Shown here: positions 1-8,857 of the stretch, piece after piece
Numbering within the stretch: position 1 is the first letter of the stretch
How the letters are laid out: each line of letters starts with the position of its first letter
NCBI GenBank assembly: GCA_039029315.1
Contig: JBCCGK010000064.1
Span: forward strand, 4,445-68,444
Source of the DNA: JBCCCJ01 sp039029315
GTDB lineage: Bacteria; Bacteroidota; Bacteroidia; J057
Direction: 5' to 3'
DNA: 64,000 nt
Translations under genes and position numbers: made by a program
Notes under the pieces: generated by a model
The model's database searches: none
What the model was told of the DNA's origin: nothing
Seen by the model: only the letters and a program-made list of their open reading frames with translations

Positions 1-1
1 A

Positions 2-91
2 ATTGCGGAGACGGGTGTGAATTATATCTCCATGGGTGCATTGACCCACTCTGCCGGAAGTCTGGACATCAGCCTAAAAGCAGCGACTTAG
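2..91 (+). CDS. nadC: nadC 3' end (quinolinate phosphoribosyltransferase), partial
   Basis: Only the last 29 codons lie in the window, reading in from the left edge and ending in TAG. The visible tail contains ETGVNYISMGALTHSAGSLD, which matches the conserved C-terminus of nicotinate-nucleotide pyrophosphorylase (ETGVDxISxGxLTHS). That enzyme converts quinolinate and PRPP to nicotinate mononucleotide in de novo NAD synthesis. It converges on the amidase gene with only 9 bp between the stops. Identification rests on this C-terminal motif alone. Confidence 0.85.
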   Translation: MAETGVNYISMGALTHSAGSLDISLKAAT

Positions 92-100
92 GACAACTCT

Positions 101-1546
101 CTAGTGTTGGATCAGGATTTTTCGACTCATCATTCCCACAGCAGATTGGAGACGCAGGATATAGGTTCCACTTGCCAGCGGTTGTTGCACCAATTCTATG
201 GTATTCAGCCCATGAAGGATTTGTTTTTCTTCTTGCCAAATTACCTTTCCCAATGAATTATGGAGGAAGAAAGTCGCTCGCTCTGCCCGCTCGGCATTCC
301 AGTCCACAAAAAATGTCCCTTGATTGGGGACAGGATAGATGGTCACATCCAGATCAATCGTAGGCAGGACACTGGTAGCTGGCAGGCTATCGCACATCGC
401 AAGGCTATCCACAACATTGCTTCTGATGGCAGGTAGGATATTGAACAGTTTGTCTCCGGGACAAAGGGTATTGCACCCATCCCGATGACCTGAAATATGT
501 GGCAAGACCTTTTCTGATGGATCGTGGAGAGAGCTTGTCATTGGGTCAATCCCTGAGTCGCAACTTTTCCAGGTCAACAGTTGCTCAAGGCTACTGATCG
601 CAGCATCGGTCGGCACAGTGTCCATATAGGTTCCCAACATACAGATTCCCATGGTCGCTGTATTTTTTGCACAAAAATGTGCGCCTCTGACATTGTTTCC
701 TCCTCCCCTTCCCTCATAGATGACCCCGTTGGGATCGATCAACCAATTGTAGCCAATATCACACCATCCATTGGTGTTGACATGGAAGTCCCAGATGGCA
801 AGAACAGTCGCGGCCCAGTTTGAACTGGTATTATTCGTATAGGAATGATGAACAATCATATGCGTAACAGGCGCATAAGCCGGGCTAGAGCAAGAAGGGT
901 TCTGTCCATCGGGCGAGTTCCAATCCGTCCTATTGGCAATCGGCGGGAGCGGACATCCACAATCTTCATTCGCACCAGGCAAGAAGCGATTCTTGACTTG
1001 TTCTGGATTCAGGGGTGCCATATTTCCCGGACTGAAAAAATCAATCCGGAGATCCTTAACTCTGGGAGAAACCAAGCCCGAAAATGAAGAATGAAACTCC
1101 AACATGAGCTGAAAATATTGGATTTCCAGCGGAAGGTATAACAATTCGCTAGTCCATGCCGTATCAGAATACATCCCCTCATGATAAGGTTTCAGTAATT
1201 GCCATTGTTTCCACCCATTTTCATCAGCAGAAAAACGGACAGAAACACTCAAGAGCGTTGAATCATAATTAGTCAAATTCAGCCGAGTCGCAAAAGTCTG
1301 AAATTGATCAGCTTGATTCAGGTTAATGATTTGAGGCTGGGAGACAAATACGGCTTCCTGATTTTTGTGCAATTGCGTCAGTCCATCATTGGTCCACAGG
1401 AGGTTGATCAATTGTTCCGCAGGAACTTGTCGGGTAAAATCCAGCAAAATAGAGGATGATTCTGCTCCATCAGTATGGAGAGCAGAAACGGCAAAGGGAC
1501 AAAAAAGGAAAAAGTCTAAGACAACTATGAGGAGTAATTTTTTCAT
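101..1546 (-). CDS. T9SS-exported PGRP-type N-acetylmuramoyl-L-alanine amidase
   Basis: A 481-residue secreted protein predicted to cleave the amide bond between MurNAc and the stem peptide of peptidoglycan. I chose the start that gives MKKLLLIVVLDFFLFCPFAVSA, a clean signal peptide; an ATG four codons upstream is possible. Residues about 228-376 form a PGRP/Amidase_2 domain with the zinc ligands visible: His in THMIVHHSY, His in ISGHRDGC and Cys in NTLCPGD, so it should be catalytic and not a mere binding protein. From about residue 404 (YPVPNQG, ending ASGTYILRLQS..RKILIQH) it has a type IX secretion type A sorting domain, which indicates export across the outer membrane. The roughly 200-residue N-terminal part is not recognised. 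It is transcribed divergently from leuS. Confidence 0.88.
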   Translation of the reverse strand: MKKLLLIVVLDFFLFCPFAVSALHTDGAESSSILLDFTRQVPAEQLINLLWTNDGLTQLHKNQEAVFVSQPQIINLNQADQFQTFATRLNLTNYDSTLLSVSVRFSADENGWKQWQLLKPYHEGMYSDTAWTSELLYLPLEIQYFQLMLEFHSSFSGLVSPRVKDLRIDFFSPGNMAPLNPEQVKNRFLPGANEDCGCPLPPIANRTDWNSPDGQNPSCSSPAYAPVTHMIVHHSYTNNTSSNWAATVLAIWDFHVNTNGWCDIGYNWLIDPNGVIYEGRGGGNNVRGAHFCAKNTATMGICMLGTYMDTVPTDAAISSLEQLLTWKSCDSGIDPMTSSLHDPSEKVLPHISGHRDGCNTLCPGDKLFNILPAIRSNVVDSLAMCDSLPATSVLPTIDLDVTIYPVPNQGTFFVDWNAERAERATFFLHNSLGKVIWQEEKQILHGLNTIELVQQPLASGTYILRLQSAVGMMSRKILIQH

Positions 1547-1646
1547 TCCAAGAGACAAGGTAAAACTTTTTGACCAAAAGCAGGGACTAAGTTGTCAAAT
1601 TTGTTAGGTGAAATTCACTTTTGAGCTGAAAAAAAAGTCAACAGGA

Positions 1647-1677
1647 TTGAAGTACGTAAGAATTTGCCCTAATTTTG
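1647..1677 (+). promoter_or_regulatory. Bacteroidota-type promoter for leuS
   Basis: TTG at 1647-1649, a 20-bp spacer, and TAATTTTG at 1670-1677 match the Bacteroidota sigma consensus (TTG, N17-23, TAnnTTTG). Transcription should begin near 1682-1686, leaving a 5' leader of about 75 nt before the leuS ATG at 1758. Confidence 0.6.
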
Positions 1678-1757
1678 CAGTCTGATTTTAAAATACTTAC
1701 GATAAAAGAACCCCTTATACCAATTAACTCGACATTCTCAACATTTAACTATTCGAC

Positions 1758-4532
1758 ATGGGTACCTATGATTATCGGTCAATTGAGAAAAAATGGCAAC
1801 GCTACTGGAAGGAAAATCGAACCTTCGTAGCTGACAAGCAATCGTCAAAGCCTAAATACTATGTCCTGGACATGTTTCCCTATCCATCCGGGGCCGGGCT
1901 TCATGTAGGACATCCACTTGGTTTTATTGCCACCGATATCATCACCCGTTACAAGCGCAACAAGGGGTTCAATGTGCTTCATCCCATGGGATTCGATTCA
2001 TTTGGGTTACCAGCAGAGCAATATGCCATCAAAACCGGTGTCCATCCTGCGGAAAGAACCAAAACGAATATCAAACACTATTGGCAACAATTGGAATCCA
2101 TCGGCTTACACTATGATCCGGATGCCACGGTAACCACCAGTGAACCTGCCTATTATAAATGGACACAGTGGATTTTCCTGAAGTTGTTTTCACATTGGTA
2201 CAATAAGCAAGAAGAGAAGGCTTACCCCATTGAGCAGTTGGTTGATATATTTGCAAAAAATGGCAATGCGGAGGTCATCGCAGCTAGTTCACAAAAAACA
2301 AGCTTCTCGGCCGATGCCTGGAATGCCATGACTGAGAAGGAACAAGCAGATATCTTGATGAACTATCGCCTGGCCTATCTCGATTATGCAACAGTGAATT
2401 GGTGTCAGGAATTGGGAACTGTATTGGCCAATGAGGAAATCAAGGATGGCAAATCCGAGCGCGGGGGCTTTCCTGTGGAACGAAGACAGATGAAGCAATG
2501 GATGTTGCGCATCACGGCCTATGCAGACCGCTTGCTTACAGGTTTGGATACCATCGATTGGTCCGACTCAATGAAAGCCATGCAAACCCATTGGATTGGG
2601 AGGTCAGAAGGTGCCAGCATTGTCTATCAGGTAGAAGGTGTGGAAGATACCATAGAAGTATTTACGACCAGACCCGACACCTTGTATGGCAATACCTTCA
2701 TGGTGTTGGCACCTGAGCATCCTCTGGTGGAAAAAATCATGTCAGCGGATCAGAAAGAGGAAGTGGAGACCTATGTCACATGGGCCAAAAATCGTTCTGA
2801 AAAAGACAGAATCGCCGATACCTCCAAAACCGGAGTATTTACGGGAGGCTACGCAATCCATCCCATGACCGGGAACAAACTCCCAATCTGGATTGCAGAT
2901 TATGTAGTGATCACCTATGGTACAGGAGCCATTATGGCTGTTCCGTCCGGGGATCAAAGGGATTGGGATTTTGCCAAGAAATACAACTTGGAGATCATAG
3001 AAGTAGTCGCCGGAGGCAATATCGATGAAGCTGCTTACGACTCCAAGGATGGAAAAATGGTCAACTCTGACTTCTTGAATGGCATGAGTGCACGCGAAGC
3101 CATTCGGGCGATGATTGGCAAATTGGTTGAGATGGGAATTGGGAAAAAGGAGATTACCTATCGGCAGAGGGATGTGATCTGGTCCAGACAAAGATATTGG
3201 GGAGAACCAACGCCTATTGTCTATAAAAACGGGATTGCCACCCCTATGGATGAGGCAGATTTGCCGTTGGTGTTACCAGAGATAGATGAATACAAACCTT
3301 CACCTACAGGTGAGCCTCCCTTGAGTCGCGCAACCTCCTGGCGCACCAATCCAGATGGAGATATCCGCGATCTCAACACCATGCCTGGATTAGCAGGTTC
3401 CAGTTGGTATTTTCTTCGGTATCCCGATGCAGAGAATGACAAGGAGTTTGCGTCCAAGGAGGTCATTGATTACTGGATGCCTGTTGATTTGTATATCGGA
3501 GGAACAGAACATGCTGTGGGACACTTGATGTACTCTCGGTTCTGGACAAAATTTCTCAAGGATATTGGATTGGCATCTGTGGATGAACCTTTCCAAAAAT
3601 TGGTCAATCAAGGAATGATCCAGGGAGTCTCCCAACTCATGTACAGAAACAAGGAGACCAATGTCTTTGTCTCGGCTGATTTGGTTGAGAAAGGCACAGA
3701 AGATCAATATTCAGAAATCCACACAGATGTCAATCTTGTCAAGGCTGGAGTCATGGATGTCGAGGGATATAAGTCATGGACCAAGGATGAGTGGGCTACC
3801 TTCCAACTCAATGATGCAGGAGAATTTCGCACCTTCTCACAGGTAGAAAAAATGTCTAAATCCCTGTACAACACCATCGATCCGCAAGTCTTGTGTGAGG
3901 AAGTAGGAGCAGATACCATGCGGTTGTATGAAATGTTCCTCGGACCGATTGAGGTTGCCAAGCCCTGGAATATCGATGGTATCAATGGCGTCCATTCCTT
4001 CCTGAAGCGTGCCTATAATTTGTTCGTTGGAGACAAGGAAGAATGGCTCGTCACAGATGGTGCTCCCACTGCTGATGAATTGAAAATCCTTCACAAAACC
4101 ATCAAGAAAGTGGAAGAAGGAATCGAGCGATTGGCCTTCAATGTCTGTGTGCCGGCCTTCATGGTTTTTGTGCGAGAGATGGGCAAAATGAACTGCCACA
4201 AACGAGCTGTTTTGGAACCCTTTTTGGTAAGCTTGTCTTCCTTTGCCCCACATTTTTGTGAAGAATTGTGGGAGAAAATGGGGCATGGGCAAACCATCTT
4301 GCTCGCATCATTCCCTGAATGGAAGGAGGAATTCATTGCAGAGGCCACCATTCAGTATCCTGTTCAGATCAATGGGAAGATGCGAACCAAAATCGAAGTT
4401 GCTGCTGATGCGGCCAAGGATGCAGTAGAAGAAGTCGCTCTGGCCAATGAGACAGTCCAACAATGGATGGATGGCAAACCAGCACGCAAGGTCATCGTCG
4501 TACCAGGACGCATCGTCAACATTGTGGTCTAG
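1758..4532 (+). CDS. leuS: leucyl-tRNA synthetase
   Basis: A 924-residue class I aminoacyl-tRNA synthetase that charges tRNA-Leu in the cytoplasm. The HIGH-type motif is HVGH at residues 49-52, preceded by MFPYPSGAGL. KMSKS is at residues 698-702. Between them lie the CP1 editing region (TTRPDTLYG) and a catalytic-core signature (GLAGSSWYFLRYPD). The C-terminus VIVVPGRIVNIVV is typical of the bacterial enzyme, and the length is normal for Bacteroidota. The next gene starts one base after its stop, so the two are probably cotranscribed. A TAATTTTG promoter lies about 80 bp upstream. Confidence 0.98.
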   Translation: MGTYDYRSIEKKWQRYWKENRTFVADKQSSKPKYYVLDMFPYPSGAGLHVGHPLGFIATDIITRYKRNKGFNVLHPMGFDSFGLPAEQYAIKTGVHPAERTKTNIKHYWQQLESIGLHYDPDATVTTSEPAYYKWTQWIFLKLFSHWYNKQEEKAYPIEQLVDIFAKNGNAEVIAASSQKTSFSADAWNAMTEKEQADILMNYRLAYLDYATVNWCQELGTVLANEEIKDGKSERGGFPVERRQMKQWMLRITAYADRLLTGLDTIDWSDSMKAMQTHWIGRSEGASIVYQVEGVEDTIEVFTTRPDTLYGNTFMVLAPEHPLVEKIMSADQKEEVETYVTWAKNRSEKDRIADTSKTGVFTGGYAIHPMTGNKLPIWIADYVVITYGTGAIMAVPSGDQRDWDFAKKYNLEIIEVVAGGNIDEAAYDSKDGKMVNSDFLNGMSAREAIRAMIGKLVEMGIGKKEITYRQRDVIWSRQRYWGEPTPIVYKNGIATPMDEADLPLVLPEIDEYKPSPTGEPPLSRATSWRTNPDGDIRDLNTMPGLAGSSWYFLRYPDAENDKEFASKEVIDYWMPVDLYIGGTEHAVGHLMYSRFWTKFLKDIGLASVDEPFQKLVNQGMIQGVSQLMYRNKETNVFVSADLVEKGTEDQYSEIHTDVNLVKAGVMDVEGYKSWTKDEWATFQLNDAGEFRTFSQVEKMSKSLYNTIDPQVLCEEVGADTMRLYEMFLGPIEVAKPWNIDGINGVHSFLKRAYNLFVGDKEEWLVTDGAPTADELKILHKTIKKVEEGIERLAFNVCVPAFMVFVREMGKMNCHKRAVLEPFLVSLSSFAPHFCEELWEKMGHGQTILLASFPEWKEEFIAEATIQYPVQINGKMRTKIEVAADAAKDAVEEVALANETVQQWMDGKPARKVIVVPGRIVNIVV

Positions 4533-4533
4533 A

Positions 4534-5583
4534 ATGTCGAAGATCCGAACAGCTCTCTGTTCCTATGGAATGTCAGGGCGTGTATTCCACGCGCCCTTAC
4601 TTGAGGCACATCCAGCCTTTGCCTTGACGCATGTCTGGCAACGGAGCAAGCAAGATGCGCTGGTTCGTTATCCAGAGATCACACTGGTTCGGAATCTGGA
4701 AGATCTCCTCTCCAATAAGGAGATCGACTTGATTATCGTCAATACTCCGGAATCCACACATCATGCCTTTGCCAATAAGGCTCTGCAAGCAGGCAAACAT
4801 GTGGTGGTCGAGAAAGCGTTCACAGCGACACTTGAAGAAGCCAGGAATTTGCTTGCGCTTGCAGACCAGCACACGCGCATGATCAGTGTCTTCCACAATC
4901 GCCGCTGGGACAGCGATTTTCTCACTGTGCAACAAGTGATCAGGCAGCAATTCCTAGGAAGATTGGTAGAATATGAAGCCTATTATGATCGTTTTCGCAA
5001 CTATATCCGACCTCATTCCTGGAAAGAACAACCAACAGCGGGTACAGGTATTCTCCACAATCTTGGGTCACATCTGATTGATCAGGCTCTCTGTTTGTTT
5101 GGCATGCCAGACCAAGTATTTGCAGATATTCGAATCCAGCGAACGGATGGGCAGGTAGCTGATCATTTTGAGCTCATCCTGTATTACCCAAATCATAAAG
5201 CCACGCTCAAGGCTGGGTATTTGGTAAGAGAAGCTGGGCCAAAGTATCGGCTTCTCGGAACTGAGGGCAGTTTTCTCAAGTATGGGGAAGATCCTCAGGA
5301 GCAAGCACTCAAAGAAGGTCAATCTCCAGATGCGCCTGGATGGGGAGAAGAAAAATCGGAAAGCTGGGGACTGCTCAACACAAACATAGGCAAGCTCCAT
5401 GTTCGCGGAAAGATAGAATCCATCGCGGGGAATTATAGAGCCTATTACGACAATATTCGGGATGCCATCCTGCTGGGTCATCCGCTTCATGTATCGGGTA
5501 TCGATGGCATGAATGTCATGAAGGTGATTGAAGCTGCCCAACAAAGTTCTGAGGCAGGAAAACGCATTGAACTGGCATCATAA
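4534..5583 (+). CDS. Gfo/Idh/MocA-family NAD(P)-dependent oxidoreductase
   Basis: A 349-residue cytoplasmic dehydrogenase-like protein. I place the start at the ATG one base after the leuS stop; a longer frame into leuS exists but adds only leuS antiframe residues. The N-terminal Rossmann fold begins SKIRTALCSYGMSGRVFHAP (GxxGxxFH type). EKAF at the end of HVVVEKAF replaces the usual EKP motif. The C-terminal half has the Gfo/Idh dimerisation and substrate fold, with HSWKEQPTAGTGILHNLGSH and DQALCLFG. The substrate cannot be told; family members act on sugars, inositols or biliverdin-like compounds. It is cotranscribed with leuS by position, but no functional link is obvious. Confidence 0.9.
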   Translation: MSKIRTALCSYGMSGRVFHAPLLEAHPAFALTHVWQRSKQDALVRYPEITLVRNLEDLLSNKEIDLIIVNTPESTHHAFANKALQAGKHVVVEKAFTATLEEARNLLALADQHTRMISVFHNRRWDSDFLTVQQVIRQQFLGRLVEYEAYYDRFRNYIRPHSWKEQPTAGTGILHNLGSHLIDQALCLFGMPDQVFADIRIQRTDGQVADHFELILYYPNHKATLKAGYLVREAGPKYRLLGTEGSFLKYGEDPQEQALKEGQSPDAPGWGEEKSESWGLLNTNIGKLHVRGKIESIAGNYRAYYDNIRDAILLGHPLHVSGIDGMNVMKVIEAAQQSSEAGKRIELAS

Positions 5584-5662
5584 TTCTTCTCGCAGCCCTG
5601 CTCAGTGCGGGCATGATCACCTGACTTCTCCTCTCTTTTTTCCCTCTTTCGCCAGTCCATCG

Positions 5663-5670
5663 TATATTTG
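5663..5670 (+). promoter_or_regulatory. -7 element TATATTTG immediately upstream of DUF445 gene
   Basis: TATATTTG fits the Bacteroidota -7 consensus TAnnTTTG and ends only 4 bp before the ATG at 5675. Transcription would start at or next to the initiation codon, suggesting a leaderless or near-leaderless mRNA. Confidence 0.45.
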
Positions 5671-5674
5671 AAGC

Positions 5675-6919
5675 ATGTGGGATAGTTTTTTGGTCATAAT
5701 CAACGATCTAACCTTCTGGAAATATGTTTCCATTCCAATTGTCAGTGCAATTGTGGGATGGGCCACGAATGTCATTGCGTTGAAAATGACCTTCTATCCT
5801 TTGGAGTTTTTTGGAATCTGGAAACTGGGATGGCAAGGGATTATTCCATCTCGTGCTGGTGTCATGGCTGGTAAGGCGGTAGATTTGCTGACCAAGAATC
5901 TCCTTTCCATCGAGGATCGTTTTGATCAGATAGAACCAGGACGCGTCGCTGAAGAGATGGAACCTGCGCTCAACCGACTCATGATACAAGTCATGGAAGA
6001 GACCATGGAGCAGAAGGTCCCTGTGCTATGGGAAGCCGCGCCCGGGGTGATCAAGGATCGGATTCTGCAACGGGCATCGGAGGATCTTCCTGAAATCATT
6101 GAAGATCTGATGTCGGATATCAAAACCAATATCACAGATCTGTTTGATCTTCGATCGATGGTGGTGGAAGCGCTGGAAAATGACCGCGAATTGCTGAACC
6201 AGATTTTTTTACAAGTAGGAGACAAAGAGTTTCGTTTCATTGAGCGATCCGGTTTATACTTCGGCTTTTTGTTTGGGATGGTTCAGATGGGACTTTTTCT
6301 GTTGTCGGCCTATCTGGGGTATCCTTCGGGATGGATTCTCCCCCTAGCAGGCTTGTTGGTTGGGTGGGGAACAAATTTTCTGGCCCTCCGTATGATTTTC
6401 GAGCCGCTTCGCAAACGTACATTTGGCCCGTGGACCTTCCAGGGCTTATTCCTCAAACGACAAATGCAAGTGGCTGATGCCTATTCCAGAATTGTAACAC
6501 ACAACATCCTGAGTTCCCGCAATATTCTCGAACGCCTCATCTCAGGTCCGGCCTCTGATCGATTGATGAAATTGATTCAATCTCATATCAAACGCGCTGT
6601 GGACGCCATTGCAGGCTCTTCCAAGTCCTTGTTTCTCCTGACACAGGGCACCTATAAATATGTAGAGATCAAACAAATGGTCGCTCGTCGATTTACAGAA
6701 GAACTTCCTCTTTCCATTCGGCATGTATTCGACTATGCAGAAGAAGCCCTTGATATCGAAGACACCCTTCGTACAAAAATGCAAGGGCTGGGGCCTGTAG
6801 AATTTGTCAGTTTTCTTCGTCCCGTCTTTCAGGAAGATGAGTGGAAACTGATACTGGTTGGTGCGATTCTCGGGTTTTTGGCAGGTCTCGCTCAATGGAT
6901 GTTGGTCTTTGGAGGGTAG
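5675..6919 (+). CDS. DUF445-family membrane protein
   Basis: A 414-residue inner-membrane protein of the DUF445 (YheB/YjiN-like) family, whose biochemical role is unknown. The hallmark repeat appears twice: GWATNVIALKMTFYPLEFFG near the N-terminus and GWGTNFLALRMIFEPLRKRT around residues 229-248. Hydrophobic segments occur at about residues 15-35, 193-235 and at the C-terminus (LILVGAILGFLAGLAQWMLVF). The middle and last thirds are amphipathic helical. It stands alone, 91 bp after the oxidoreductase, and appears to have its own promoter. Confidence 0.85.
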   Translation: MWDSFLVIINDLTFWKYVSIPIVSAIVGWATNVIALKMTFYPLEFFGIWKLGWQGIIPSRAGVMAGKAVDLLTKNLLSIEDRFDQIEPGRVAEEMEPALNRLMIQVMEETMEQKVPVLWEAAPGVIKDRILQRASEDLPEIIEDLMSDIKTNITDLFDLRSMVVEALENDRELLNQIFLQVGDKEFRFIERSGLYFGFLFGMVQMGLFLLSAYLGYPSGWILPLAGLLVGWGTNFLALRMIFEPLRKRTFGPWTFQGLFLKRQMQVADAYSRIVTHNILSSRNILERLISGPASDRLMKLIQSHIKRAVDAIAGSSKSLFLLTQGTYKYVEIKQMVARRFTEELPLSIRHVFDYAEEALDIEDTLRTKMQGLGPVEFVSFLRPVFQEDEWKLILVGAILGFLAGLAQWMLVFGG

Positions 6920-7191
6920 GTTTTCTCGTATCTCCGGGTAAGAATTTTCTCAAAACTGTAGTGGTTGATCAAAAATTTGACTTTTTATCCAAAATCTTTC
7001 TCCTCAGAAATGTCAAATCATCTGGGCTTAAAGACGCTTTTTTGCCGGATTATACCATTGATGCAAGGATATGAGGATAAGCGAAATGTAACATCCTGCC
7101 ACCTTTCGCGTTGAAATTTCAGCACTTCAGTTCTTTTTTTGTTCAACTCGTACATTGATAGGCTTTAGTCAGAATTAATCATTCTTTACTT

Positions 7192-8313
7192 ATGTTGAAG
7201 AGAATCACGGCCTTCGTGGTCGTATGCCTCCTTTCTCCTCTTGTTTTCGCCAATCCTTTTTCGCCTACTTCTCCCCCTTCAGATCCTTCTCCAAGCTTGG
7301 AGAGTTTGATCAATCGATACATGACTGCGTTTCATTTGACTCCGGATAACCGATTCAAATTGGCAGCGTATGCAGAAATGAAAGGACGATACATGTCCGA
7401 CACCCGAGGGCTGAACTTAGCCTTTGGCTCATTGGGAGAAGTCTCCTTTTTCCCAAAAAATCTTCTCTTTCGAACAGGTGATCAAAGAGTATTTCACCTC
7501 AACACAGGAGAAGTTTCTCAGGAACATTCTTCCCGAATCAATGAACAGTTGAGGGAATTGTTTGATCGGGTCATCTTGCTCGGCAATCACGATGCACAGG
7601 AGGCTCATATTGGTTTTGTAGATGAACATTTGGCCAAGAAAAATCTGGAACCTTTTGCCAAATTGTTTATGCGCCATATTCTGATCAAATATGGGAAGTA
7701 TGACTCCAGCAAAAACGAAGTCGTCTTTCACACTGACTGGCTGCCCGAAAAAACCTATAACTATCGCAATCCCAAGGATGCCAGCATCGTCAAAAAACAC
7801 ATTACTCCCCTTGCCATCAAACTTTCTGAAACCATCCTCAGAGGATATTACCTAAACACAGGAGGGACAGTATTCATCGAAGATGTGCCTCGCGCCGTAT
7901 TGTTTGCCACCGGAGAGGAGTATGATCCACACATTCATGCCTTCAAGTTGTTTGCCCAAAAATTATTTGTGCAGACTGTCCAATACATCTCAAGGATGGA
8001 ATCCCAGCGACTTGATGCCTTGTCGAATGCCGGAGAGGTGATCACCAACCCTATGGCTAGCACAGCTTCTTCCAAAAAATCAGTGCTTCGCCCGCAATCT
8101 TCAACCACATCCTCCATCATCAAGCCCCTCTACCATCCTGATAGCTGGATTCCAATGATGCTGTCCATTCTCAGGAGCAAGGATATCCATATCAGTGATG
8201 CAGAAATCATTTCTTGCTTTGTCAATCAGGAATATTTTCCAAAGCTCTACAAACAGCTAACGATAGAAGAAAAAGAAAAAGTGGATCAGTTCATTGCAGA
8301 TCAGGAAAAATGA
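7192..8313 (+). CDS. exported protein of unknown function
   Basis: A 373-residue protein that I do not recognise. It begins with a signal peptide (MLKRITAFVVVCLLSPLVFA, cleavage likely after VFA-NP) followed by a Pro/Ser-rich linker, then a soluble, charge-balanced domain. Residues around 280-310 are a Ser/Thr-rich low-complexity spacer (TASSKKSVLRPQSSTTSS), which splits it into a large domain and a small C-terminal helical part. No lipobox, sorting domain or enzyme motif is visible. It is monocistronic and followed by a plausible terminator hairpin at 8371-8394. Confidence 0.75.
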   Translation: MLKRITAFVVVCLLSPLVFANPFSPTSPPSDPSPSLESLINRYMTAFHLTPDNRFKLAAYAEMKGRYMSDTRGLNLAFGSLGEVSFFPKNLLFRTGDQRVFHLNTGEVSQEHSSRINEQLRELFDRVILLGNHDAQEAHIGFVDEHLAKKNLEPFAKLFMRHILIKYGKYDSSKNEVVFHTDWLPEKTYNYRNPKDASIVKKHITPLAIKLSETILRGYYLNTGGTVFIEDVPRAVLFATGEEYDPHIHAFKLFAQKLFVQTVQYISRMESQRLDALSNAGEVITNPMASTASSKKSVLRPQSSTTSSIIKPLYHPDSWIPMMLSILRSKDIHISDAEIISCFVNQEYFPKLYKQLTIEEKEKVDQFIADQEK

Positions 8314-8370
8314 TCTCAAGGACTGCTGACAATCAAATATAAAAAGTAGAGATTGAAAACGATGTTCATG

Positions 8371-8400
8371 GGGCAGCACCATTAGGGGCTGTCCTCTTTT
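8371..8400 (+). terminator. possible rho-independent terminator after 7192-8313 gene
   Basis: GGGCAGC (8371-8377) can pair with GCTGTCC (8388-8394) with one G-U pair around a 10-nt loop, followed by TCTTTT. It lies 58 bp after the stop codon. It is moderately strong. Confidence 0.4.
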
Positions 8401-8429
8401 CTATACACTTACACTTGAAATTGGACCTA

Positions 8430-8519
8430 AAAGAAAAATCCAGAAACCCGGGCGGGCTTCTGGACACGTGGCTTGAACTAACTACTACTACTACTACTAA
8501 CTTTTATTACGCAAAATTA
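8430..8519 (-). ncRNA. candidate small RNA (promoter, TAG-repeat, terminator hairpin)
   Basis: On the minus strand TAATTTTG (8512-8519) is a perfect TAnnTTTG -7 element. About 12 nt downstream comes a (TAG)n run (8482-8500). Then a strong hairpin at 8463-8440 (CCAGAAGCCCG / CGGGTTTCTGG type) runs directly into ATTTTTCTTTT, a textbook intrinsic terminator. The implied transcript is about 70-80 nt, lies in a 544-bp gene-poor gap and has no ORF. Downstream on the same strand is only the antisense of the preceding gene, so it does not look like a leader of a coding gene. The -33 box is weak. Confidence 0.45.
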
Positions 8520-8857
8520 CGATTTCGGTTTCCAAAAAATGAAATTGATGTTAGAAATTTGTTGAGAAAAACCATCTATTTCATTTTACAATACTAAAAC
8601 GCAAAAACCATACCTTCCAGTTACCAAATAGGCAGGAAAAGTGACATTTTATCCTAAAAAAAAAACCATTCACCCTCCATCTCCTTACGTAAGTTCCATA
8701 ACGGCATTGTCACTTTTTATGAACAAGACGCCTGATTCAAAAAAAATCCATGGTTGAATTGAAAAAAATCCAGAAAACCCGTACAGATCCATTACAGGAA
8801 ATCTGAGGATCAATGTCGGCTTTCCTTGTCCTTCGCAATGCTATACCCGCCCATGTC

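Larger units (their letters stand above)
8314..8857. other. 544-bp intergenic region
   Basis: Besides the terminator and the candidate small RNA, it contains the palindrome CTTACGTAAG (8684-8693) and a perfect 10-bp inverted repeat AAAAGTGACA (8637-8646) / TGTCACTTTT (8708-8717). The right arm runs into T's and could terminate rightward transcription. A threonine-rich open frame on the plus strand (8415-8597) is merely the CTA repeat read as codons. No gene is supported. Confidence 0.5.

Noticed and set aside
2742..3191. 149-codon minus-strand frame inside leuS
   Set aside because: Shadow of the leuS coding sequence.
8415..8597. Threonine-rich open frame resembling a thr-operon leader peptide
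   Set aside because: The Thr run is a CTA repeat; no terminator or threonine gene follows on the plus strand, and the hairpin's U-tract is on the minus strand.
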